From positions 1 through 6,009 of the forward strand of contig JAHEFC010000255.1 in assembly GCA_024640385.1 (NCBI GenBank): 6,009 nt of DNA, given 5' to 3'. The translations under genes and the position numbers were made by a program. The DNA is from Sphingobacteriales bacterium. GTDB lineage: Bacteria > Bacteroidota > Bacteroidia > Chitinophagales > Chitinophagaceae. Under the pieces are notes generated by a model. That model worked only from the letters and a program-made list of their open reading frames with translations, searched no databases and had not been told where the DNA came from. Below are positions 1 through 6,009 of this stretch, in pieces; the stretch's first letter is position 1; every line of letters starts with the position of its first letter.

Positions 1-1
1 A

Positions 2-2968
2 GCCATTGATCCGGGCGATTTGAATGGCAGTGAATTATTTCACCGGATCATGTCGGAAGATCCGGAATACAAAATGCCTTCCTTTAAATCACATCTGAGC
101 CTTTCGCCAAAAGAAAAAGCTATCCTTGTAAAATGGATCGAACAGGGCGCCATCTACAAACCACACTGGGCATTTGTAAAACCAGAAAAGCCAATTGTTC
201 CCGAAGTGAAAAATAAAGATTGGGTCATCAATCCCATCGATCATTTTATTGCACATAAACTGGAACAGGAAAAAATGATCCCCTCCAAACAGGCGGAAAA
301 AGAATTGTTGCTGAGAAGGGTCTCACTGGATCTTACGGGCCTTCCACCCACATTGGAAGAGCTGGATGCTTTTGTAAAAGACAATTCTCCTAATGCTTAT
401 GAAAAGCAGGTTGACAGACTGCTCCAATCACCACATTATGGAGAAAAGATGGCTGTTGACTGGCTGGACCTTGCACGCTTTGCCGACTCGCATGGCTACA
501 CCGTAGACAGGATACGCGACATGTCTCCCTACCGCGATTGGGTGATCAATTCCTTCAATAATAATTTCCCTTACAATCAATTCATCCAATGGCAACTGGC
601 CGGTGACCTGATGCCCCATCCAACAAAAGAAATGTTGATTGCCACCGCATTTAACCGCAACCACCAACAAAATATGGAAGGCGGTATCATCGATGAAGAA
701 TTCCAGGCCGAATATGTAGTTGACCGTATCAATACCACCGGTGTTGCAATGATGGGCATCCCGGTTGGTTGCGCCAGGTGCCACGATCATAAGTTTGATC
801 CCATCTCTCAAAAAAACTATTATGAAATGTTTAGCTTTTTTAACAATGTAAAAGAAGCCGGGCAAATTTCTTTTGATGGATCAATGCCCTCCCCCACCAT
901 TTTACTTCCATCGGATGAAAAGGAAAAAGTACTTCGGTTCATCAACAATGATATTTCAACACAGGAGAAAAAGATTGATCAAACAAAAATGAACGCCTCA
1001 CCTGATTTTGAAAAATGGCTGCATTCCAAAAATTACCAACAACTTCAAAAAGAAAAGCTACCATCCATCGGGTTGCAGGCTCATTATAATTTTGACAATG
1101 GCTCTTTGAAAAGTAGCAATGATCCAAAAAAAGCTGGTGCCATGAAACGGGAACTCGGTGGCTCCCCCGGAGAAAAACCGGTATTTGAAAACAGGGCCAA
1201 TGGAAAAGCATTGGTGCTGGGTGGAGATGAATGGCTGGACATTAGTCCTGCCGGCGTTTTCAGAAAGTCGGATCCCTTTAGCATCCATATCAGCATATTT
1301 ATTCCAAAAGATTTTAAGGAAGGTGTCATTTTTCACAAGTGTGTTGCGGAGCGATTGTATAATTACCGGGGTTACCATTTGTATTTTAAAAACAATCAAC
1401 TGGAGTTGAATCTTTCGCATGCCGCGCCATCCAATGCCATTTCAAAAGTCACCAAAAAAGTCATGCCGAGAGAGCAATGGATTCAACTAACGGTAACCTA
1501 TGATGGCTCTTCAAAAGCAAGTGGGTTAAAAATATTTCAGGATGGAAATGAATTGGAACTGGAGACCACCATGGACCAGTTAACAAAAGATATTTTATTA
1601 AACGGAGGCAATCAGCCCGGCTTGCAGGTAGGTGCATGGAACAGGGGCCTGGGCTTTAAGGGAGGAAAGGTAGATGACATCATGGTGTACAATCGAGTAT
1701 TAACTGATTTTGAAATAAAAATAATTTCGGGGCAAAATGCCTGGGCATCCATCACCGGTAAATCACCTGAACAATTATCCCCACAGGAATTGAGCATTTT
1801 AAAAACCTATTATTTATCAGCCATTCATCCCGGTGTACTGGAAGAGCAAAAAAAACTGCAACAGTTGCGCAGTACTCTGGCCGATTCTACCGAAAATATA
1901 CCCGAGTTAATGGTGATGCAGGAAATGCCTCAACCCAGAAAGACACATGTTTTAAAAAGAGGTAATTATGATGCATTGGGTGAAGAAGTTTTTCCAAACA
2001 CACCAACCTCCATATTGCCTTTTCCAAAAAACTTACCCCGGAATCGATATGGATTTGCATTATGGCTAACCGATCCAAATCACCCGTTGACTGCAAGAGT
2101 AGCAGTTAACCGATACTGGCAAAATTTCTTTGGAACGGGCCTTGTAAAAACCACGGAAGATTTTGGCAACCAGGGCGAAATGCCCAGTCACCCGGAATTG
2201 CTGGATTGGCTGGCAGTTACCTTCAGGGAATCTGGCTGGGATGTAAAAAAATTGTGTAAGCTGATTGTGTTGTCTGCCACCTATCGGCAGGATTCAAAAG
2301 CAATTCCTTCCATTGCACAGCAGGATCCGGAGAACAGGTTGTTATCACATGGGCCGGCTGTGCGGATGTCGGCAGAAATGATCCGTGACAATGCTTTGAT
2401 GGCAAGCGGCTTGCTCAATAATAAAATAGGTGGCCCCAGTGTAAAACCATATCAACCCGAAGGCTTATGGGAAATTAATAATACCAGTTATAAGGCTGAT
2501 TCTGGTGACACCGTTTACAGACGTAGTTTATATGTAATTGTCAAGCGCTCTGTCCCTAACCCTACCCTTGCCACATTTGATGGCACATCGCGAAGCTATT
2601 GTGTGGTACGCAGGCAAAAAACAAACACTCCATTGCAAGCCCTCGTAACGCTGAATGATCCAACATTTGTGGAAGCGGCCAAAGTAATGGGCGAACAAAT
2701 AACGAAGGAAAACAATACCCGAAAAGGAATCACCAACATCTATCGAAAACTAACAGGTTTGCCCCCTGAAAAAAAGGAGATTGAATTATTGGAAGCGCTT
2801 CAATTAAAGGAACTGCAAAAATTCAGGGGAGATATAAAAAAGACCAAAGGCTGGTTAACAGCCGGACAATACATCGTTGATAAAAACCTGGAACCTGCAA
2901 TGGTTGCTGCCAATGCAGTAGTGGCCAGTGTTATTTTAAATTCTGATGCAACACTAACGAAAAGATAA
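2..2968 (+). CDS. PSCyt1(end)-DUF1549-LamG-DUF1553 secreted protein, 5' partial
   Basis: The reading frame is open to the left edge of the window. The first possible start is a TTG at 20, but it falls inside a conserved PSCyt1 stretch (AIDPGDLNGSELFHRI), so the real start, signal peptide and first CxxCH heme site must lie upstream. Numbering residues from the TTG: 1-50 is the end of the planctomycete cytochrome c domain (KMPSF, KWIEQGA, HWAF); about 67-276 is DUF1549/PSCyt2 (LRRVSLDLTGLPPT, WLDLARFADSHGY) with a CxxCH motif in CARCHDHKFDPI at 251-262; about 350-570 is a LamG/concanavalin-like jelly roll ending in VDDIMVYNRVLTDFEI; about 666-895 is DUF1553/PSD1 (NHPLTARVAVNRYWQNFFG, TNTPLQALVTLNDP). 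The 982 visible residues fit the usual length of roughly 1000 or more. The family has no firmly established reaction. A heme-linked role in the cell envelope is inferred from the CxxCH motifs, and glycan binding from the LamG domain. No frameshift or internal stop was seen. The DUF1501 gene follows after 3 nt, its usual partner. Confidence 0.93.
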   Translation, partial: AIDPGDLNGSELFHRIMSEDPEYKMPSFKSHLSLSPKEKAILVKWIEQGAIYKPHWAFVKPEKPIVPEVKNKDWVINPIDHFIAHKLEQEKMIPSKQAEKELLLRRVSLDLTGLPPTLEELDAFVKDNSPNAYEKQVDRLLQSPHYGEKMAVDWLDLARFADSHGYTVDRIRDMSPYRDWVINSFNNNFPYNQFIQWQLAGDLMPHPTKEMLIATAFNRNHQQNMEGGIIDEEFQAEYVVDRINTTGVAMMGIPVGCARCHDHKFDPISQKNYYEMFSFFNNVKEAGQISFDGSMPSPTILLPSDEKEKVLRFINNDISTQEKKIDQTKMNASPDFEKWLHSKNYQQLQKEKLPSIGLQAHYNFDNGSLKSSNDPKKAGAMKRELGGSPGEKPVFENRANGKALVLGGDEWLDISPAGVFRKSDPFSIHISIFIPKDFKEGVIFHKCVAERLYNYRGYHLYFKNNQLELNLSHAAPSNAISKVTKKVMPREQWIQLTVTYDGSSKASGLKIFQDGNELELETTMDQLTKDILLNGGNQPGLQVGAWNRGLGFKGGKVDDIMVYNRVLTDFEIKIISGQNAWASITGKSPEQLSPQELSILKTYYLSAIHPGVLEEQKKLQQLRSTLADSTENIPELMVMQEMPQPRKTHVLKRGNYDALGEEVFPNTPTSILPFPKNLPRNRYGFALWLTDPNHPLTARVAVNRYWQNFFGTGLVKTTEDFGNQGEMPSHPELLDWLAVTFRESGWDVKKLCKLIVLSATYRQDSKAIPSIAQQDPENRLLSHGPAVRMSAEMIRDNALMASGLLNNKIGGPSVKPYQPEGLWEINNTSYKADSGDTVYRRSLYVIVKRSVPNPTLATFDGTSRSYCVVRRQKTNTPLQALVTLNDPTFVEAAKVMGEQITKENNTRKGITNIYRKLTGLPPEKKEIELLEALQLKELQKFRGDIKKTKGWLTAGQYIVDKNLEPAMVAANAVVASVILNSDATLTKR

Positions 2969-2971
2969 ACC

Positions 2972-4489
2972 ATGTGTGACAATCATAACGATAATTTTCA
3001 GCCACATTCTCCGGAAATTAACCAATTGAAAAAAGGATGGGACAGGCGAAATTTCCTGACCAAAACATCCATGGGATTTGGTGCCATTGCATTGGGTTCG
3101 CTGCTGGGTAAAACGCTTTTTGGCAAACAAATTGATCAACTGTCAGCCGGGCAAGCCCCTGAAAACCTGGAGGCGGAAATTCTCCGGGCACTGCCTCATT
3201 TTGCACCAAAGGCAAAAAGGGTGGTGTACCTTTTTATGAGCGGTGGGCCGTCGCAATTTGAAACCTTCGATTATAAACCCAAACTGGTTGATATGTTTGG
3301 GAAGCCGCTACCCGATTCGGTTAGACAGGGACAACGGCTGACCAGTATGAGTTCCAATCAAAGTATCTTACCCATAGTGCCGTCCATTTATAAATTTAAC
3401 CAGCACGGACAATCGCAAACATGGATGAGTGAATTATTGCCGCATACCGCTGAAGTGGTAGACGACCTGTGCATCATCAAATCAATTAATTCAGAAGCGA
3501 TCAACCACGATCCTGCCATTACTTTTTTCCAGACAGGGAATCAATTACCCGGTCGGCCTTCAATTGGATCATGGATAAGTTATGGGCTGGGTACTGACAA
3601 TGAAAACCTGCCTTCCTTTATCGTATTGGTTTCAAAAAATGCGGTGAAAGATCAACCCTTGTATGCCAGGTTATGGGGCAATGGCTTCCTGCCTTCCGAA
3701 CACCAGGGCGTGCAATTCAGGGCTGGAAAGGACCCCGTATTATTCCTCGATAATCCCGAAGGCTATGATGGTGCAGACCGGAAAGAGATGTTGGATTACC
3801 TGTCGCAATTAAATAAAATGCAGAATGAAGCCAATGCCGATCCGGAAGTTGAGGCCCGCATTGCGCAATATGAAATGGCTTACCGGATGCAGACCTCTGT
3901 TCCTGAAGTAATGGATATTTCTGATGAGCCGGAAGAAGTTTTTGAAATGTATGGCCCGGATAGTAAAGATCCCGGCACTTATGCAGCCAACTGCATTTTA
4001 GCAAGGAAACTATTGGAAAAAGATGTAAAGTTTGTTCAGTTGTATCACCAGGGATGGGACCATCATGGAGGACTACCTGCAGGGATGGCCCAGCAATGCA
4101 AAGCCACTGACCAGGCTACAGCAGCACTGATCAAAGACCTGAAAAGAAGGGGTTTATTGGAAGATACACTGGTTATCTGGGGCGGTGAATTTGGGAGAAC
4201 GGTGTATTCGCAGGGAAAACTATTACCTGATAATTATGGCCGTGATCATCACCCCCGTTGCTTTACGATGTGGATGGCGGGTGCCGGCGTAAAGCCCGGA
4301 ATCAGTTACGGAGAAACCGATGATTTCAGTTACAATATTATAAAGGACCCGGTTCACGTGCATGATTTCCAGGCTACTTTAATGCACCTGATGGGAATAG
4401 ACCATGAACGGTTTACCTATAAATACCAGGGAAGGCGATTCCGGTTAACCGATGTGCATGGGAAGGTAGTGAGGGATATTTTAAGTTAA
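2972..4489 (+). CDS. DUF1501 family protein with Tat signal
   Basis: This 505-residue protein matches the DUF1501 family, which is related in fold to sulfatases and alkaline phosphatases. No activity has been firmly assigned to the family. After an about 20-residue polar leader comes a twin-arginine motif, DRRNFLTK at 24-31, then a hydrophobic stretch (GFGAIALGSLLG, 35-46), so export of the folded protein by Tat is likely. Family motifs in order: MSGGPSQFETFDYKP (89-103), INHDPAITFFQTGN (177-190), HQGWDHHGGL (359-368), WGGEFGRT (403-410), GRDHHPRCFTMWMAGAGVKPG with key residues D425, H426 and H427 (423-443), HVHDFQATLMHLMGIDH (462-478) and a closing YQGRRFRLTDVHG (485-497). The Asp/His clusters at 361-364 and 425-427 could bind a metal, as in the alkaline phosphatase superfamily; this is inference. 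The ATG at 2972 is the first in frame after the previous stop. Length and motif order look complete. The 3-nt gap to the DUF1549/DUF1553 gene implies co-transcription. Confidence 0.95.
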   Translation: MCDNHNDNFQPHSPEINQLKKGWDRRNFLTKTSMGFGAIALGSLLGKTLFGKQIDQLSAGQAPENLEAEILRALPHFAPKAKRVVYLFMSGGPSQFETFDYKPKLVDMFGKPLPDSVRQGQRLTSMSSNQSILPIVPSIYKFNQHGQSQTWMSELLPHTAEVVDDLCIIKSINSEAINHDPAITFFQTGNQLPGRPSIGSWISYGLGTDNENLPSFIVLVSKNAVKDQPLYARLWGNGFLPSEHQGVQFRAGKDPVLFLDNPEGYDGADRKEMLDYLSQLNKMQNEANADPEVEARIAQYEMAYRMQTSVPEVMDISDEPEEVFEMYGPDSKDPGTYAANCILARKLLEKDVKFVQLYHQGWDHHGGLPAGMAQQCKATDQATAALIKDLKRRGLLEDTLVIWGGEFGRTVYSQGKLLPDNYGRDHHPRCFTMWMAGAGVKPGISYGETDDFSYNIIKDPVHVHDFQATLMHLMGIDHERFTYKYQGRRFRLTDVHGKVVRDILS

Positions 4490-4491
4490 TA

Positions 4492-4503
4492 ACGGTTACG
4501 GTT
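4492..4503. repeat. Short tandem repeat, 2 x ACGGTT
   Basis: Two perfect copies of ACGGTT begin 3 nt after the DUF1501 stop codon, followed by a degenerate partial copy (agg). It is too short to name and may be chance. It has no inverted partner nearby, so it is not part of a terminator stem. Confidence 0.4.
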
Positions 4504-4619
4504 AGGATTCAAAAAAGAAATATGTAAACAATTCAGCAAGGTTTTGTTAAGTGCAAAATGTCTATGTAGAATCTGTCCTATTACAACTTCAACTGTTTCA
4601 ACAATGACTAACAAAAAAA

Positions 4620-4638
4620 ACGACTAAACGACTAAACG
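4620..4638. repeat. Short tandem repeat, 2.4 x ACGACTAA
   Basis: The 8-nt unit acgactaa is repeated twice without mismatch and followed by a third partial copy (acg), directly after a run of eight A (4613-4620). The core ACTAA also occurs at 4607-4611 and 4665-4669 in the same leader. It may be a slippage product or a direct-repeat operator; nothing in the sequence decides between these. Confidence 0.5.
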
Positions 4639-4643
4639 GCATC

Positions 4644-4660
4644 AATCATTCAAATCATTC
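4644..4660. repeat. Short direct repeat, AATCATTC x 2
   Basis: AATCATTC occurs at 4644-4651 and 4653-4660 with a 9-nt period, just after the ACGACTAA repeat and 30 nt before the propeller gene. Together the two repeats make this leader unusually repetitive. The function is unknown. Confidence 0.45.
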
Positions 4661-4690
4661 CAACACTAATCAACAGCTAAAACCAACCAT

Positions 4691-5797
4691 ATGCTTTCAA
4701 GAAGAAATTTTCTTAAAAATTCAACGATGGCTTCTGCGCTTACAGTGGCTGCCCCTGTTTCCGGATTTTCCATTTTACACAAAAATCTTCAGCCCGAAGA
4801 TGAGCTGATAGGACATGGTGGATATAAGTATAAAGTGGATAAAGGCTGGGCAAAAATCGGCGTAAACAGTACCCCGCTTTTCAACTGCCACGAAATGGTT
4901 CAGGATAGTAAGGGCAGGTTGATCATGCTGGGCGACAATATTCATAACAACATCCTGGTCTTTGATAAATCCGGCAAACTGCTTGACTCCTGGGGAACTT
5001 CCTGGCCGGGCGGACATGGGTTATCCATTTCAAAAGAAGGTGAAGAGGATTTTTTACTATTGGTGGATTGTGGCTATTACCAGGACAGAACCGGTAAATG
5101 GAATGCACAGGCGGGACAGGTAATAAAAACGGATTTAAATGGCCGCATCCTGTTCACTATCGGGCATCCACGCACGATTGGCATATACAATGACACGGAA
5201 AAATTTATGCCCACTGAAACAGCCGTTGCGCCAAACGGGGATATTTATGTAGCGGATGGTTATGGCTCTGATTACATTATTCAATACAACAGCAAGGGCC
5301 AGTATATCCGTCATTTTGGTGGACATAATAACAGCAACAAGGAGCATAACCTTGTAAATGCCCATGGTGTTGCCATTGATAAACGTGATAAAAACAATCC
5401 AACATTGATCTGTACATCCAGGGAAGAAAATTGTTTTAAAGTATTTACGCTGGATGGCAAATTTCTGCACCGGATCGATACACCCGGAATGTATGTATGT
5501 CGTGCTGTACCCGATGGAGAAAATATTTACGCAGGTGTTTGCTGGTCAAAAGATGAAGCTGGAAAAAGAAATGCCAATACAGGTTTTGTAACGGTATTGG
5601 ATGCAGGCAATAAAGTTATTTCTAATCCTGGTGGCAATGCCCCGGTGTATAAAGGCAATACATTGCAACCAACATTGCAGGCCCCCGAAAAGGTATTTCA
5701 ACATTGCCACGATGTTTGTGTGGATGAAGACAAGAACCTGTACATCTGCCAATGGAATGCGAATCATTCATCCCCCATCAAATTAACCCGCGTATAA
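4691..5797 (+). CDS. Tat-exported six-bladed beta-propeller (NHL / PAL-like)
   Basis: This 368-residue protein opens with a near-ideal twin-arginine motif, SRRNFLK at 3-9, and a hydrophobic segment at about 11-28, so Tat export is likely. The rest divides into six propeller-like blades at roughly 66-102, 108-158, 174-211, 224-263, 270-315 and 336-368, with NHL-type signatures such as PNGDIYVADGYGSDYIIQYN (181-200) and DSKGRLIML followed by NNILVFD. The closing QWNANHSSPIKLTRV fits a complete C-terminus. Histidines at the blade entries (H67 in FNCHE, H109 in GGHG, H225 in NAHG, H338 and H340 in QHCHD) resemble the arrangement in peptidyl-amidoglycolate lyase propellers, where histidines bind zinc. 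Lyase activity here is only inference, since many such proteins have unknown roles. The mature part holds nine cysteines, a high number for an exported protein. The ATG at 4691 is chosen because it puts the Tat motif at the extreme N-terminus. No Shine-Dalgarno-like tract precedes it. A DUF2231-like gene follows after 3 nt. Confidence 0.9.
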   Translation: MLSRRNFLKNSTMASALTVAAPVSGFSILHKNLQPEDELIGHGGYKYKVDKGWAKIGVNSTPLFNCHEMVQDSKGRLIMLGDNIHNNILVFDKSGKLLDSWGTSWPGGHGLSISKEGEEDFLLLVDCGYYQDRTGKWNAQAGQVIKTDLNGRILFTIGHPRTIGIYNDTEKFMPTETAVAPNGDIYVADGYGSDYIIQYNSKGQYIRHFGGHNNSNKEHNLVNAHGVAIDKRDKNNPTLICTSREENCFKVFTLDGKFLHRIDTPGMYVCRAVPDGENIYAGVCWSKDEAGKRNANTGFVTVLDAGNKVISNPGGNAPVYKGNTLQPTLQAPEKVFQHCHDVCVDEDKNLYICQWNANHSSPIKLTRV

Positions 5798-5800
5798 ACG

Positions 5801-6009
5801 ATGCTGCTGGATATCACAACTTTTTTGGGGCACTTACATCCATTGGTCGTTCACCTGCCAATTGGATTTTTGTTACTGGCGGTGCTATTTGAACTATTGT
5901 CTTATTTCAAACAGTTCGGGTACCTGAAAGCGGCTGTTTCATTTACATTATTACTCGGCTTTATTGCTGCGGTGGTTGCCTGCATTTTTGGATACCTGTT
6001 ATCGCTGAC
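5801..6009 (+). CDS. DUF2231-like inner-membrane protein, 3' partial
   Basis: This open frame starts at the ATG 3 nt after the propeller stop and runs off the window after 69 codons. The visible N-terminus has the motif HLHPLVVHLPIGFLLLAVLF (11-30), typical of the DUF2231 membrane family, with histidines at 11, 13 and 18. Two hydrophobic segments, about 14-36 and 43-68, are separated by a short loop with lysines (K37, K43) and should span the inner membrane. In Bacteroidota and Planctomycetes, proteins with this start often continue with more membrane helices and a planctomycete-type cytochrome c domain. That would suit the neighbouring PSCyt gene, but the relevant part is outside the window. 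The histidines could be heme ligands, which is inference. The tight spacing suggests co-transcription with the propeller gene. Confidence 0.8.
   Translation, partial: MLLDITTFLGHLHPLVVHLPIGFLLLAVLFELLSYFKQFGYLKAAVSFTLLLGFIAAVVACIFGYLLSL

Larger units (their letters stand above)
4490..4690. other. Non-coding spacer with G-poor leader
   Basis: This 201-nt gap is the only substantial break between genes in the window, so it is the likeliest place for a terminator of the upstream pair or a promoter for the downstream genes. No strong GC hairpin followed by a T run is visible. The only local stem I found is weak (ttttg at 4542-4546 against caaaa at 4554-4558). The distal part, 4576-4690, holds just 7 G in 115 nt and is rich in A and C, as expected of an unstructured leader in Bacteroidota, where translation usually does not use Shine-Dalgarno pairing. 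No convincing Bacteroidota-type TTG / TAnnTTTG promoter was found. A seven-codon open frame (MTNKKND, ATG at 4604, stop at 4625-4627) is probably chance. Confidence 0.6.

Noticed and set aside
20..22. TTG at 20 as the true start of the first gene
   Set aside because: The codons before it (AIDPGD) continue the conserved PSCyt1 pattern, no stop lies between it and the window edge, and a start here would lack a signal peptide and the heme motif.
428..865. A 145-codon open frame on the - strand
   Set aside because: It lies wholly inside the DUF1549 coding region, whose + strand protein has clear family motifs. The antisense translation shows no recognisable domain.
4542..4558. Stem-loop ttttg / caaaa as a terminator after the DUF1501 gene
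   Set aside because: The stem is only 5 bp and mostly A-T, and no T run follows it.
4544..4570. Possible Bacteroidota promoter: TTG at 4544 with TATGTAGA at 4563
   Set aside because: The -7 element matches TAnnTTTG at only three of its six fixed positions, and the spacing of 16 nt is slightly short; not distinguishable from chance.
4604..4627. Seven-codon upstream open frame MTNKKND in the leader
   Set aside because: Such short frames are expected by chance in A-rich DNA, and no translation signal precedes it.
5705..5722. HCHDVC in the propeller as a heme site
   Set aside because: The spacing is C-H-x-x-C, not CxxCH, so it does not match the c-type heme attachment motif.

Overview
The window reads as a piece of a Bacteroidota chromosome, probably from a Chitinophagaceae/Sphingobacteriia-like relative. 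This placement is inference from moderate-to-low GC, A-rich lysine/asparagine-heavy coding sequence, start codons with no Shine-Dalgarno-like purine tract, and protein families that Bacteroidota share with Planctomycetes and Verrucomicrobia. No species marker is present. All genes lie on the + strand, and no RNA gene, mobile element or CRISPR array was seen.

Layout. (1) 2-2968: the 3' part of a large secreted protein with the end of a planctomycete-type cytochrome c domain (PSCyt1), a DUF1549 (PSCyt2) domain, an inserted LamG/concanavalin-like domain and a DUF1553 (PSD1) domain; its true start is upstream of the window. (2) 2972-4489: a Tat-signal DUF1501 protein, beginning 3 nt after gene 1 stops. 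(3) 4490-4690: a 201-nt non-coding spacer with short tandem repeats and a G-poor leader. (4) 4691-5797: a Tat-signal six-bladed beta-propeller of the NHL / peptidyl-amidoglycolate-lyase-like type. (5) 5801 to the window end: the N-terminus of a DUF2231-like inner-membrane protein, again starting 3 nt after the preceding stop.

How they may work together. DUF1549/DUF1553 and DUF1501 proteins are a recurrent, poorly characterised neighbour pair, known mainly from Planctomycetes and Verrucomicrobia and often suspected of a role in extracytoplasmic polysaccharide or sulfated-substrate breakdown. Here the pair is followed by a second short unit, a Tat-exported propeller and a membrane protein of a type that in related genomes often carries a cytochrome c domain. 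The set looks like an envelope-located, possibly heme-linked module: a large heme-motif protein with a putative glycan-binding domain, an alkaline-phosphatase-fold-like partner, a propeller with conserved histidines, and a membrane anchor or redox component. The substrate and chemistry cannot be read from the sequence. The families are known, so the most notable points are the combination, the LamG insertion and the cysteine/histidine-rich propeller.
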